From assembly GCA_965238305.1 (NCBI GenBank), contig CBDEHK010000001.1, forward strand, positions 930,001-994,000: a stretch of DNA of 64,000 nt, written 5' to 3'. The notes beneath the pieces are model-generated. The model ran no database searches, was not told the origin of the DNA, and saw nothing but the letters and a program-made list of their open reading frames with translations. The translations under genes and the position numbers were made by a program. The stretch comes from CBDCGJ01 sp965238305. Its GTDB lineage: Bacteria > Pseudomonadota > Alphaproteobacteria > GCA-2731375. Below are positions 54,831-64,000 of this stretch, in pieces. The first letter of the stretch is position 1, and each line of letters starts with the position of its first letter.

Positions 54831-56135
54831 ATGTCAGATAAAAAGAAATCTCCGCCTGCCGACGCGCGCCGTTTGGCCATGGCGATGTCGTTGCAGATCT
54901 TCCAGGATCGCGCGACGTTGACGCAAGTCTTGGCTGACCATCAACAGCAATTACAGGCCCTATCGCCACGAGACCGTGGTTTCGCCCGGATGTTGCTTAG
55001 CACGGTCTTGCGACGGCGCGGTCAGATTGACGAGGCGATCAAACACTGCCTTGCCAAGCCCTTGGATCGCCGCGCCCAACGGGTGCGCCCGATCCTGCAG
55101 CTTGCGGTGGCGCAGTTGCTGTTTCTGGAGGTGCCGCCCCATGCCGCGATTAACGAAGCGGTCAAGGCCGCCGGCCGATATCCGCAATATAAAGGCCTGG
55201 TCAATGCGGTGTTGCGGCGGATCAGCCGGGAAGCGGATGAGATACTGGCGGCGCAAGACGAAATCCGTCTGAATTGCCCGAGTTGGCTGTGGGATAGTTG
55301 GGTTGCGCAATGGGGCGAAGCGGCAACCCGCGAGCTGATCCGGGCGCAACTGCAGGAAGCCGCGCTGGACATCTCGGTGAAGGCAGATTCGGAAGGATGG
55401 GCCGAACGGTTGGAAGCGGAAATATTGCCCAATGGAAGCTTGCGCAAATCAGCAACCGGCCGGATCGAGGATTTGTCTGGATTTAGCGAAGGCGCCTGGT
55501 GGGTACAAGACGTCGCGGCGACATTGCCGGCACGCTTGCTTGGTGATGTCACCGGTAAGCGGGTGCTTGATCTCTGTGCCGCACCGGGTGGTAAAACCGC
55601 CCAATTGGTAGCGTCTGGCGCCAAAGTAACAGCCGTCGACATATCCGCGACGCGTCTCAAACGGTTGCGCGAAAATTTGGCTCGCCTGGATCTGGAAGCT
55701 GAAATTGTTGAGGCAGACGTGACGACTTGGACGCCGGCAGAGCCGTTCGAGTTTGTGCTTCTGGACGCGCCCTGTAGTGCGACCGGGACCTTGCGCCGCC
55801 ATCCCGATATCTGGCGCTTGCGACGGCCCGAAGAGATCGCCCGATTAACGACGATCCAGAGCAGCATGCTGGCGCGCCTGCCGGATCTGCTGGCACCGGG
55901 CGGCACCGCAATCTATTGCACCTGTTCCCTGCAAGACGAAGAAGGGCCGGCACGCATCGCCACCTTCCTGGATGCCAATGCGGGTTTTGAACGCCACGTG
56001 ATCACGACCGAAGAAATGCCTGACTTCGTGAATACGATCACAGGCGACGGCGACGTCCGCACCATGCCACAGCACATTCCCGGTGGTCAGGACGGATTTT
56101 ATATTGCCAAGTTGGTCAGAAAAGCCGGCGATTAA
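54831..56135 (+). CDS. rsmB: 16S rRNA (cytosine-C5) methyltransferase RsmB/Sun
   Basis: 434 residues. An N-terminal NusB-like helical domain (about 1-145, HAAINEAVKAAGRYPQYKGLVN) is joined to a SAM methyltransferase. SAM motif I is VLDLCAAPGGKTAQL, motif IV LLDAPCSATGTLRRHPDI and motif VI YCTCSLQDEE with the catalytic Cys. It methylates C967-type positions of 16S rRNA. The gene lies 42 bases after htpX in the conserved alphaproteobacterial order. Confidence 0.93.
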   Translation: MSDKKKSPPADARRLAMAMSLQIFQDRATLTQVLADHQQQLQALSPRDRGFARMLLSTVLRRRGQIDEAIKHCLAKPLDRRAQRVRPILQLAVAQLLFLEVPPHAAINEAVKAAGRYPQYKGLVNAVLRRISREADEILAAQDEIRLNCPSWLWDSWVAQWGEAATRELIRAQLQEAALDISVKADSEGWAERLEAEILPNGSLRKSATGRIEDLSGFSEGAWWVQDVAATLPARLLGDVTGKRVLDLCAAPGGKTAQLVASGAKVTAVDISATRLKRLRENLARLDLEAEIVEADVTTWTPAEPFEFVLLDAPCSATGTLRRHPDIWRLRRPEEIARLTTIQSSMLARLPDLLAPGGTAIYCTCSLQDEEGPARIATFLDANAGFERHVITTEEMPDFVNTITGDGDVRTMPQHIPGGQDGFYIAKLVRKAGD

Positions 56136-56190
56136 GCAATTATAGCAAACCCTGCTTGTCAGCTTTGCAGCAAGCTGGTACGACAATTTC

Positions 56191-56856
56191 ATGCAACAAA
56201 AAACCCGCATTGCGCCGTCAATTCTGTCCGCCGACTTCGCTTCATTAGGCGAAGAAATCCGCGCCGTGACCGAGGCCGGCGCCGATTATATTCATGTCGA
56301 CGTCATGGATGGTCACTTTGTCCCCAATCTGACCATTGGACCGGCGGTGGTTAAGGCACTAAGACCCCATAGCGACAAACCGTTCGATGTTCATTTGATG
56401 ATTTCGCCGGTCGATGCCTATGTGCAGGATTTTGCCGATGCCGGTGCCGACATCATTACAATCCATGCCGAAGCGACAGCGCATCCGCACCGGACTTTGC
56501 AACTGATCCGCAGTTTGGGAAAAAAAGCCGGCATTGCACTAAATCCCGGCACCCCGGTCGAAGCTGTCGACAATGTAATCGACCTTGTCGATCTGATCTT
56601 AGTAATGAGCGTAAATCCAGGATTCGGCGGCCAAAGCTTTATCGATAGTCAATTGGCGAAAATCTCGGCGTTGCGGCGGCGAATTGACGCCACCGGCCGG
56701 GTAATCGATCTTCAAGTCGATGGTGGTATCAACGACAAAACGAAGGCAGCTGTGGTCGCTGCCGGGGCCGATGTGTTGGTGGCGGGCTCCGCGACATTTG
56801 CTGGTGGTCCCGGAAAATACGCAGAAAACATTGAAAGTTTACGTAATACTGTTTGA
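56191..56856 (+). CDS. rpe: Ribulose-phosphate 3-epimerase
   Basis: 221 residues, complete TIM barrel. Metal and substrate motifs are intact: SILSADFASLGEE, HVDVMDGHFVPNLTIG (His, Asp), FDVHLMI (His), MSVNPGFGGQSF and LQVDGGIND (Asp). It interconverts ribulose- and xylulose-5-phosphate in the pentose phosphate and Calvin cycles. Its stop overlaps the TTG that opens the next frame. Confidence 0.95.
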   Translation: MQQKTRIAPSILSADFASLGEEIRAVTEAGADYIHVDVMDGHFVPNLTIGPAVVKALRPHSDKPFDVHLMISPVDAYVQDFADAGADIITIHAEATAHPHRTLQLIRSLGKKAGIALNPGTPVEAVDNVIDLVDLILVMSVNPGFGGQSFIDSQLAKISALRRRIDATGRVIDLQVDGGINDKTKAAVVAAGADVLVAGSATFAGGPGKYAENIESLRNTV

Positions 56857-58502
56857 TCGAGGTGGGTGTGGCGTTTTCACCGGAGTATAAGGAAACGAGT
56901 TGGCTGCGTTTTCGCCGCCGTGCGCGGAACTTTCTCTATTCCAGCCGTCTATTCAATCAATATTTGAGCGCCCCCAGTTTCGAAGCTTTTTCTCATCAAT
57001 GCATCAATCTTTGGCCCGGCGATCCCGAGCGCGGCAACGCCATATTTCAAGGAATTTTTGAATTTGCTGGGCACGAAGTGCGAAAGCCAAACGAAGCTCC
57101 CTGGTTTCTGGCCCAGGATAACCCGAGCTGGATGGCGGAATTGCACTGCTTCGGCTGGTTAGCAGATGTCGCCGCCGTCGAAGCTGACGCTGCCAAATTG
57201 CTGGCGCAACGCATGGTGTTATCCTGGATCGATAGCTGTCGCCAATATGATCCGACCATTTGGGCGCCTGAGGTAAGCGCCCGGCGAATACTGATTTGGC
57301 TCCGCCATGGCGATTATCTGTTGGACGGATTGGAACCGCGCCATCGCGACAAAATCACTGGCAGTTTGATGGGTCAGTATCGTTTTCTGCAATCCTGTTA
57401 TCCGACGGTCGTACCCGGTCAACCGAGATTTCTGGTAGCGTTGGCGTTATTATTAGGCGCCTCGACGCTGCCTGGCGAAATACGCCACCAGGAACGCGCC
57501 AGCATCCGTTTCCTGCAGGAATTGGACACCTATGGCGCATTTAATGGCGAAAATGCCGATCGGGCGCCCGCAAGTTTGTTCGTCTTGGCGCGGGATCTGG
57601 TAGCGTTGAATGCGGATCTAAGTCGCATGAACCATCCTCTGGCGGCGCAACTTACCGAACCGATCGAACAGATCATGATGGTGTTGCAGATCTTGCGCCA
57701 CGGGGACGGTAACTTGGCGGTGTTCGGCGAAAGTCGGGCTATTCGAAGCGATGATATCGATCACACGATTGAAAAATCCGGCGCTTCTTATCAACCAGCC
57801 GGCAGCGCTTCCTCCAGCGGGTTTCAACGTTTGGCGGTCGATCGCGCGATCACCTTGATTGATGTTGGATTGCCGGCCCCGGCGATGACCAAACGCGCCC
57901 TTGATCCAGGTATGCTCAGTTTCGAATTCTCCGTCGGCCCCAATCGGGTCGTTGTCAACGGCGCGCATCCGGTAAACAGCGAAAATTTTCCCAGCAATTC
58001 CAGTTTCTTAGTTGAAGGACAGGGAGCGAGAGACTTCAAGCTCAACCCTGGCAAAAAAGTCCGTCCGGATCGGATAAAATGCCGCCGCCATGAAGATGAA
58101 GCGGACAGTGTTTGGTTGGAAACGGTGCATGGCGGTTTTCAGGAAAGCTTCGGTGTTCTGCATCAGCGTCGCTATTTCCTCGATGGCAACGGCAGCAATT
58201 TGCGCGGTGAGGATGTGTTGCTAAGAGCGAATGACAAGTTTCAGGAAAATCGCGATTGCGCCGCCCTATTCTATTTGCATCCGGACGTACAAGCCTCTCG
58301 GGTGCAGGGCGGCGGTAGCATTATGCTGCGCTTGGCGACGGGCGGTGGTTGGCAGTTTCGCGCCGACGGTGGCGAGATCGAGTTATCGGATAGTCTTTAT
58401 TTGGCGGACGGTGGGGCCGGCCGACGGTCACAATATATCCTGGTCCGGGGCAAGACCGCGCTGGCAGGGACGAAAATTCGCTGGGTCTTCCATCGCCTTT
58501 GA
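56853..58502 (+). CDS. Heparinase II/III-family protein
   Basis: About 545 residues. The N-terminal half is an alpha/alpha toroid (WLADVAAVEADAAKLLAQRM, IWAPEVSARRILIWLRHGDY), and the C-terminal half a beta-sandwich with ESFGVLHQRRYFLDGNG, the family's conserved active region. Members are polysaccharide lyases or cell-wall-related enzymes; the alphaproteobacterial form next to rpe/purH is a housekeeping envelope gene of unknown substrate. TTG 56853 overlaps the rpe stop; GTG 56868 is an alternative start. Confidence 0.85.
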   Translation: MIEVGVAFSPEYKETSWLRFRRRARNFLYSSRLFNQYLSAPSFEAFSHQCINLWPGDPERGNAIFQGIFEFAGHEVRKPNEAPWFLAQDNPSWMAELHCFGWLADVAAVEADAAKLLAQRMVLSWIDSCRQYDPTIWAPEVSARRILIWLRHGDYLLDGLEPRHRDKITGSLMGQYRFLQSCYPTVVPGQPRFLVALALLLGASTLPGEIRHQERASIRFLQELDTYGAFNGENADRAPASLFVLARDLVALNADLSRMNHPLAAQLTEPIEQIMMVLQILRHGDGNLAVFGESRAIRSDDIDHTIEKSGASYQPAGSASSSGFQRLAVDRAITLIDVGLPAPAMTKRALDPGMLSFEFSVGPNRVVVNGAHPVNSENFPSNSSFLVEGQGARDFKLNPGKKVRPDRIKCRRHEDEADSVWLETVHGGFQESFGVLHQRRYFLDGNGSNLRGEDVLLRANDKFQENRDCAALFYLHPDVQASRVQGGGSIMLRLATGGGWQFRADGGEIELSDSLYLADGGAGRRSQYILVRGKTALAGTKIRWVFHRL

Positions 58503-58550
58503 TCCTTGTGAAGGATTGTTCTAGACTTTCATCAAACGGAATGGGCGCGG

Positions 58551-58910
58551 ATGGTAAAATATATAACAACAACGATCATTGCTTTGATGTTTCTGGCCGG
58601 TATGGCGAGAGGCGAAGCCACCGACCGTTTTGTGGCGGGATTGGGCGAATTACCGTTGATGCCTGGCCTGGTTGAGCAGACGGATCAACGCTTAATTTAT
58701 GAAAAACCGGATGGTCGAATTATTACCGCGATCGCGCGCGGTGGCTTAAGTGTTAAAGATATCAGTGCCTTCTATGCGGAAACCCTGCCGGAACTTGGTT
58801 GGCGAAGAACTGCGGTATGGGAATATCGACGGGAGAAAGAAATTCTCCGTCTCACCATCACCACATTCGCATCCTATACAGAAGTGCAGTATAAGATCGC
58901 CCCTGAATAA
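58551..58910 (+). CDS. Small exported protein, unknown
   Basis: 119 residues with a signal peptide (ITTTIIALMFLAGMARGEA). The mature part (FVAGLGELPLMPGLVEQTDQ, then DGRIITAIARGGLSVKDISA and TLPELGWRR) resembles small periplasmic proteins found beside enoyl-CoA hydratase genes in alphaproteobacteria. No function known. It lies 52 bases before the hydratase. Confidence 0.7.
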   Translation: MVKYITTTIIALMFLAGMARGEATDRFVAGLGELPLMPGLVEQTDQRLIYEKPDGRIITAIARGGLSVKDISAFYAETLPELGWRRTAVWEYRREKEILRLTITTFASYTEVQYKIAPE

Positions 58911-58962
58911 TTGGTCGGCAAACGACTTTATGCAAAACAAATCATAAGAAGGACCATATTGC

Positions 58963-59739
58963 ATGGCTTACGAAAACATACTCGTCGATACCAAGGGTCG
59001 TGTCGGCATCATTACTTTGAACCGACCGGACGCTTTGAACGCGCTATCCGCTGGCTTGGTTGCGGACGTAGAACAGGCGGTCGATGCCTTTGAAGCGGAC
59101 GAAGAAATTGGCTGTATTATTGTCACCGGTTCGCAACGGGCCTTCGCCGCAGGTGCGGACATCAAGGAAATGGCGCCCAAGGGTTACATGGATGTCTATA
59201 AAGAAGATTTCATCACCGTCGGTTGGCAACGGGTCTCGCGCTGCCGCAAACCGGTGATTGCTGCCGTGGCCGGCTATGCGCTAGGTGGCGGTTGTGAACT
59301 TGCGATGATGTGCGATTTTATCATTGCGGCAGAAAACGCCAAGTTCGGCCAGCCGGAAATTAATCTCGGGGTCATTCCGGGCAGTGGCGGGACCCAACGT
59401 CTGACCCGCTTTGTTGGTAAATCAAAAGCCATGGAAATGTGCCTCACTGCGCGCATGATGGGGGCCGAGGAAGCAGAACGGGCCGGTCTGGTTTCGCGTA
59501 TCGTGCCATTGGATGAATTAATGGACGATGCCTTAAAAACAGCGGAAAAAATAGCCTCGCTGTCGTTGCCGGCGGTGATGATGACAAAAGAATCCGTTAA
59601 CCGAGCCTATGAAACAACGATGGAAGAGGGTATTCGTTTCGAACGACGCCTATTTCACTCAACTTTTTCGACTGAAGACAAAGCCGAAGGGATGGCCGCA
59701 TTCATCGAAAAGCGTGAACCGCAGTTCAAACATAGATAA
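58963..59739 (+). CDS. Enoyl-CoA hydratase/isomerase
   Basis: 258 residues, typical length. The crotonase fold shows the oxyanion-hole region AFAAGADIKEMA, GYALGGGCELAMMCDFIIA with the catalytic Glu, and PEINLGVIPGSGGTQRL with the second Glu, so it is a true hydratase. It hydrates trans-2-enoyl-CoA in beta-oxidation. AAGAAGGA precedes ATG 58963. It is upstream of rpsT, as commonly in Rhodospirillales. Confidence 0.93.
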   Translation: MAYENILVDTKGRVGIITLNRPDALNALSAGLVADVEQAVDAFEADEEIGCIIVTGSQRAFAAGADIKEMAPKGYMDVYKEDFITVGWQRVSRCRKPVIAAVAGYALGGGCELAMMCDFIIAAENAKFGQPEINLGVIPGSGGTQRLTRFVGKSKAMEMCLTARMMGAEEAERAGLVSRIVPLDELMDDALKTAEKIASLSLPAVMMTKESVNRAYETTMEEGIRFERRLFHSTFSTEDKAEGMAAFIEKREPQFKHR

Positions 59740-59903
59740 GGCGTTCGAATTGACGATGCGACGCCCAGACAATATGTTTTCGAGGCGTAAAGAAAACCCT
59801 TTAAAGTCGGTTGACCCGGCTTGCCGCTCCGTCTATAACCGCGCGTCGCGTCTGAAGACGCACAGTAATATTGACGATGAATTTGGAATTTGGTGTAGGA
59901 CCA

Positions 59904-60170
59904 ATGGCGAACAGTAAACAAGCGAAAAAACGTATTCGGCAAATTGCCAACCGAACGGAAGTCAATCGCGATCGGCGCGGCAACATGCGGACGCAAATCC
60001 GCAGGGTTGAAGAAGCTATTGCGAGCGGCGATCGGGAAGCTGCCGCAGGTGCCTTGTCGGCGGCCGAACCGGTGTTGACGCGGGCCGCGCAAAAGGGAAT
60101 TTTGCACCGCAATACAGCAGCACGGAAAGTCTCCCGCCTATCAAGTCGCGTCAAAGCGATGGCGAGTTAA
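59904..60170 (+). CDS. rpsT: 30S ribosomal protein S20
   Basis: 88 residues. MANSKQAKKRIRQIANRTEV and the three-helix basic pattern up to RLSSRVKAMAS are diagnostic. TAGGACC precedes ATG 59904; the in-frame codon at 59871 is too early. It binds 16S rRNA early in assembly. Confidence 0.97.
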   Translation: MANSKQAKKRIRQIANRTEVNRDRRGNMRTQIRRVEEAIASGDREAAAGALSAAEPVLTRAAQKGILHRNTAARKVSRLSSRVKAMAS

Positions 60171-60213
60171 GTCAAGTTCCAAAAACCTTCAACCCCGATT
60201 CGGTTGAATGAAA

Positions 60214-60249
60214 GAGCCGCGCAGTACCTGCGCGGCTCGTTTTGTTTTT
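60214..60249 (+). terminator. Intrinsic terminator of rpsT
   Basis: GAGCCGCGCAG / CTGCGCGGCTC (60214-60224, 60228-60238) with a 3-base loop, followed by GTTTTGTTTTT. An 11-bp perfect stem and U-tract, the best intrinsic terminator in the window. Confidence 0.9.
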
Positions 60250-61317
60250 ACTTCGGCGCATTTAGGTGGCTCATATATCGAACCGTCACCACTGCTCGAC
60301 CCAAATCCCCCGTGTCGCATTGTGTTGGTTGGAAGCTCTTTCACCACATCTAGTGTTCGCCTGGGATTCGTGTCAAATGACCGCAAATATATTTTTGAAA
60401 GACCACCTTCATCCACTTGCGTGAAGACAGAAGCCCATGTAGTCTGAACTCACTTCAGCACGCGTTTCGCCATAAATGAATTTTTTAACTTTTTCTTTGG
60501 TTTTGCTGTGTAGGTTGTAATTTGTATTTAGTATTACTGAGAAATTGAAATTTTTACTGGTTTTTTAAGTAATTTAATCTAAGGCCCATAATATTGTTGC
60601 GTACTCTGGTTTTGTTTGGGGCCGTATTTCGAAACTTGGCGTTCTTTAATTTTGCGCCATATTGTATGTAACGTTAAACGGGGCTACACGGTCGAGATAG
60701 AAAAAACGCGGAAAGCGATCGGTTTTTTTATTGCTACATAAATCGCTGGCGGGTTAAGCAGGTTTAAGTTTTAGGCAGAGTTTGAAACCAAAAACTTTAA
60801 GTAAAGACTATTTTGCAGGACACAATTGGCTTGCGCAAAATGACTTTTCTTCTGTTCGATCCCAAACAAGCGATGCAGCAATTTTGCGAAGGAATTCGTA
60901 AATTCGATTGGCGGTATGGTTTCGGGGGAATGCAACGGAAATGTCAGGCCGGACAAAATTAGGCACCGACATTTCATTCGCAATTGGATCGGCGGCTTCA
61001 ACAATAGCCGTCCAATAAAGCGAAACTGACGGGAACGTCGTACGGCGTGTTCGAACCGATTGTCGACCATTGGGTCGTGCAAACCAGGCTGTTGATCACA
61101 GAACTACCGTAACGCGAAGTTTCGATAAGCGCCTATCCAAGCAGTGAGATGTAACTGTTGATGGGGTCGACGTTGAAACGAGTAAGTTTTCCGGGCGAAG
61201 GCAGATTGGCCAACTTTTGATTGGTCTTCTGTAGGCAGCTTGTTTGAGGGGACAGCTGGTCACTTCATCGATTTCTACTGTTGGGCTTCCGCAAAAACAC
61301 AAAAAAAGGGTTCGCTC
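60250..61317. other. Long non-coding gap upstream of dnaA
   Basis: About 1.07 kb. 60470-60600 is strongly AT-rich. I looked for the DnaA-box consensus TTATCCACA on both strands and found only poor matches (for example TCATCCACT near 60411), so an origin is not supported. A 103-codon minus-strand frame (60771-61082) has no recognisable family. Probably decayed sequence plus the dnaA control region. Confidence 0.5.
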
Positions 61318-62781
61318 GTGGATCAGGCGCGGCTACAACAGTGGGAGAAGGTCAGGACCCGGCTCAGGTCCGAATTTGGCGAAGCGACGTTCAATAGCTG
61401 GATAAAACCGTTAACGATCATGAACGAGTCGCGCCATTCGATCGAGTTGGAAGCACCAACCCGGTTTATGCGCGATTGGGTAAAATCTCATTTTGGTGAC
61501 CGGATATTGTCGATCTGGCGGGCTGAAGATGGCGATATTCGTAAGCTATCGATCGAAGCGGCCGCGACGATCAAGTCGCGAACCGCGCCTTCTTTGTTGG
61601 CTGATCCGCAAAAATCAACGGCGCAGAGCGACAATAGTGGCGTTGTCAAAGGTCATAAAGCGAACGAAGATCACCTGGAACTGCCGCCCGCAGCAGCGCC
61701 ACACCCACATACAGCCGACCAGCATGCAAGCGAGCCAATCGCCAATTTGCAGAACCTTTGTTCGCCGGTCGATCCGCGGTATCGCTTCGACAGCTTTGTT
61801 GTTGGCAAGTCAAACGAACTAGCCTTTGCCGCCGCCCAAAGGGTGGCGCAGCAATCGGGTGTGAAATTTAACCCGCTTTTTCTCCATGGTGGGGTTGGAC
61901 TGGGTAAAACTCATCTGATGCACGCAATCGCCTGGCATGTTCAAGAACAGGACCCGCACCGAAAGGTGATTTATCTGTCGGCTGAAAAGTTCATGTACTT
62001 GTTTATCCGGGCGTTGAGAGATCGCGATGCCATGTCTTTCAAGCAGGCTTTCCGTTCGGTTGATGTCTTGATGATTGACGACGTACAATTCTTTTCCCGC
62101 AAAGATTCAACGCAGGAAGAATTTTTCCATACGTTCAATGCCTTGATGGATCAGAACAAGCAGATCGTGCTCTCTGCCGATTGTTCACCGTCCGATCTGG
62201 AGGATATCGAGGAGCGGGTGCGCTCGCGCCTTGGCTGGGGCCTGGTCGCGGACATTCATCAAACCGATTATGAACTTCGGGTCGGTATCCTAAGCGCTAA
62301 GCTAAATCAGGCCGGCTCTCACGATATCGATATAAAAGTCCTGGAATTCCTGGCCCATCGTATCACGTCGAACGTGCGGGAACTGGAAGGCGCGCTCAAT
62401 CGCTTGTTGGCGTACGCTGGCTTGGTCGGGCGGCCGGTTACCATGGAAATGGCGCAAGAAGTTTTACAGGATTTGCTACGTGCCAATGATCGGCGCATTA
62501 CGATCGAGGAAATACAGAAACGGGTGGCGGCGCATTACAATATTCGCATGGCTGATATGCATTCGGCGCGCCGCGCCCGCAATGTCGCCCGGCCACGGCA
62601 GGTGGCGATGTATCTGTCGAAGCAATTGACCCCACGGTCGCTGCCGGAGATAGGTCGGAAATTTGGCGGTCGCGATCATACGACGGTCATGCATGCGGTC
62701 CGCCGGATCGAAGAGCTGCGACAAACTGAAGCATCCCTGGCCGAAGACATCGATTTGTTGCGTCGCACGCTGGAAGCTTAG
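61318..62781 (+). CDS. dnaA: Chromosomal replication initiator DnaA
   Basis: 487 residues from GTG 61318, which has AAGGG seven bases upstream; an in-frame TTG at 61240 would add 26 unconserved residues. Domain I (about 1-75, QWEKVRTRLRSEFGEATFNS), a variable His/Ala-rich linker (about 95-150), the AAA+ domain III with Walker A GGVGLGKTH and Walker B VLMIDDVQF, and domain IV with the box-binding GGRDHTTVMHAVRRIE are all present. It opens the replication origin. Confidence 0.96.
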   Translation: MDQARLQQWEKVRTRLRSEFGEATFNSWIKPLTIMNESRHSIELEAPTRFMRDWVKSHFGDRILSIWRAEDGDIRKLSIEAAATIKSRTAPSLLADPQKSTAQSDNSGVVKGHKANEDHLELPPAAAPHPHTADQHASEPIANLQNLCSPVDPRYRFDSFVVGKSNELAFAAAQRVAQQSGVKFNPLFLHGGVGLGKTHLMHAIAWHVQEQDPHRKVIYLSAEKFMYLFIRALRDRDAMSFKQAFRSVDVLMIDDVQFFSRKDSTQEEFFHTFNALMDQNKQIVLSADCSPSDLEDIEERVRSRLGWGLVADIHQTDYELRVGILSAKLNQAGSHDIDIKVLEFLAHRITSNVRELEGALNRLLAYAGLVGRPVTMEMAQEVLQDLLRANDRRITIEEIQKRVAAHYNIRMADMHSARRARNVARPRQVAMYLSKQLTPRSLPEIGRKFGGRDHTTVMHAVRRIEELRQTEASLAEDIDLLRRTLEA

Positions 62782-62852
62782 GTCTCACTGCATTATATTT
62801 CTGAGATTGTAAGGCTCGCGCTGGTGACGGGCAAAAACGGATTGTGACTATT

Positions 62853-63455
62853 ATGAAATTGCGCAATATCGCCATGGCGGTGTCGATTGTCGGGCTTTGT
62901 TTTGTTGCCGGAATGGCAATTTATGCGCTGGTAAAGCAGAATTCCAATATCAAACTACCGGCCGTGGGCACCGTTTCTATCGGTGGACCATTCCAGTTGA
63001 CTAATCATTTGGGGGAAACCGCGCGAACGGCGGATTACTCGGGTAAATTGATGCTGGTCCAGTTTGGTTATACTTTTTGCCCGGATGTCTGCCCGACCGA
63101 ATTGCAAAAAGCAGCAGTGGTGCTGGATTTGTTGGGCGAGGATCGCGGCAAGATACAGGTGCTGTTCATCACCATCGATCCTGAACGCGATACGGCAGAT
63201 GTGTTGCGTGACTATGTCAGCGCCTTTCATGAAGACATCATCGGTTTAACCGGCACCCGGGCGCAGATTAAGGACGCGGCAAAAGCCTACCGGGTTTATT
63301 ACGCAAAGGCCGAAGCGGATGATGACGGCGCCTACCTTATGGACCATAGCGTTTTCACCTTCTTGATGGATGGCGAGGGCCGTTATCTGCGGCATTTCAC
63401 CAATCGGGATGAAGCGGAATTTATGGCTGAACAAATTCGCGCCGGGATCCCCTAA
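62853..63455 (+). CDS. SCO1/SenC-family copper chaperone
   Basis: 200 residues from ATG 62853 (GTG 62844 also in frame). An N-terminal TM anchor (IAMAVSIVGLCFVAGMAIYA), then a thioredoxin-like domain with the copper motif CPDVCP in TFCPDVCPTELQ and the ligand His in LMDHSVFTFLM. It delivers copper to the CuA centre of cytochrome c oxidase. It follows dnaA by about 70 bases. Confidence 0.92.
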   Translation: MKLRNIAMAVSIVGLCFVAGMAIYALVKQNSNIKLPAVGTVSIGGPFQLTNHLGETARTADYSGKLMLVQFGYTFCPDVCPTELQKAAVVLDLLGEDRGKIQVLFITIDPERDTADVLRDYVSAFHEDIIGLTGTRAQIKDAAKAYRVYYAKAEADDDGAYLMDHSVFTFLMDGEGRYLRHFTNRDEAEFMAEQIRAGIP

Positions 63456-63494
63456 CAGCAAAACAATGGACTCTGCCGCTTGCCATCGAAATTT

Positions 63495-64000
63495 CTACGT
63501 CAAAGTGGTGAGCAAATAGTTTCGGATGGCGGCATGATCGCGGTCGCGTTGACGGGTGCTCAGCCAGTGCAGGGCGATCGGGAAAGGGTCGACTTGAAAA
63601 GGTAATTCTAATTTGATCAGCGGGAAATAACTCGCTGCCCGTTCCGCCAGGCGCCGCGGCAAAGTGACGACATATTCAGTTTCTGCCACTAATAGACAGG
63701 CCGGTAAAAAATGGGCGACCGAACAGATTACCCGGCGTCGATGGCCCAGGGCGGACAGGTGACTGTCCACTACGCCATGGCGACCACCGCGATCTGGTGA
63801 CACTAAGATATGATTCTGGGCTAAATAATCCTCAAGTTTCAAAGTAATGTGGTCACCAAGCAGCGGATGATCGGGACTTAGAACGCAGACGAAATCCTGT
63901 TTCAGCAGGACCCGCGATTTCACGTTTTTGATCGGTTGGCGCAAATTTGCGATTACAAAATCGACCTTTTCAAGCTCCAGTTCGTCCTGCAAATTGTCGC
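63495..64000 (-). CDS. LysR-family regulator, effector domain, cut by the window end
   Basis: 168 codons are visible and the frame runs off the window end, so the N-terminal HTH is outside. The visible part is the LysR substrate-binding domain: VDFVIANLRQPIKNV, VLLKQDFVCVLSPDHPLLG, CSVAHFLPACLLVAETEYVV and TLPRRLAERAASYFPL, a pattern seen in NodD/LeuO-type regulators. It is convergent with the SCO1 gene. Confidence 0.88.
   Translation of the reverse strand, partial: DNLQDELELEKVDFVIANLRQPIKNVKSRVLLKQDFVCVLSPDHPLLGDHITLKLEDYLAQNHILVSPDRGGRHGVVDSHLSALGHRRRVICSVAHFLPACLLVAETEYVVTLPRRLAERAASYFPLIKLELPFQVDPFPIALHWLSTRQRDRDHAAIRNYLLTTLT

Noticed and set aside
60250..61317. Chromosomal origin upstream of dnaA
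   Set aside because: No TTATCCACA-like box cluster on either strand; only an AT-rich stretch, which is not enough.

Overview
The window looks like an alphaproteobacterial chromosome, most like the Rhodospirillales in gene order. Two conserved blocks support this: a DUF1674 gene (sdhE4-like) - htpX - rsmB - rpe - heparinase block (about 53.6-58.5 kb) and an enoyl-CoA hydratase - rpsT - dnaA block (about 59-62.8 kb). Base composition is moderately GC. I see no rRNA, tRNA, CRISPR array, intact transposase or integrase gene.

Region by region. 0-16.5 kb: envelope/copper proteins, a family-4 glycosyltransferase, a truncated globin followed by a PAS-adenylate cyclase, a ferritin-like diiron enzyme, an AAA ATPase, a complete five-gene oligopeptide-type ABC operon, a GMC oxidoreductase and grpE. 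16.5-35.2 kb: an accessory region inserted exactly between grpE and comM (yifB). It is cut into three segments by extra partial copies of the junction. Two displaced grpE 3' ends lie at about 19.5 and 34.8 kb, and two truncated comM 5' ends at about 16.6 and 33.1 kb. Segment A holds a small minus-strand cluster: a broken secreted protein, a SLATT-like two-TM protein split by a 29-bp tandem duplication, and a DUF5675 protein. Segment B is a mosaic of detoxification and catabolic enzymes (MetE-like, two GSTs, intradiol dioxygenase, cupins, an IlvD/Edd dehydratase, a 2-oxoglutarate/Fe oxygenase), a LuxR-TPR regulator and an IS30 remnant. Segment C carries one GT-C-like membrane protein. 35.2-47 kb: comM, a hybrid histidine kinase, an AmpG-like permease interrupted by an amber codon, a macrodomain protein, an MFS transporter, a metallophosphoesterase-HAD fusion, acetyl-CoA synthetase and a DUF1287 protein. 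47-53.2 kb: a LysR-controlled dehydrogenase, then an SCP2-like / hydrolase / SDR operon, with eight TGACGTCA palindromes packed into 2.3 kb. 53.2-64 kb: large hairpins, then core housekeeping genes, SCO1 and a LysR gene cut by the window end.

The most unusual signal is the repeated grpE/comM junction. It reads as successive insertions at one hotspot. Each time the host keeps a complete grpE and a complete comM, while the displaced gene ends remain inside the island. The SLATT-like cluster of segment A is the best candidate for an undescribed, probably defence-type, cargo system, although here it appears inactivated by short tandem duplications. The composite TGACGTCA sites around 47-49.5 kb look like operators of an unidentified regulator.
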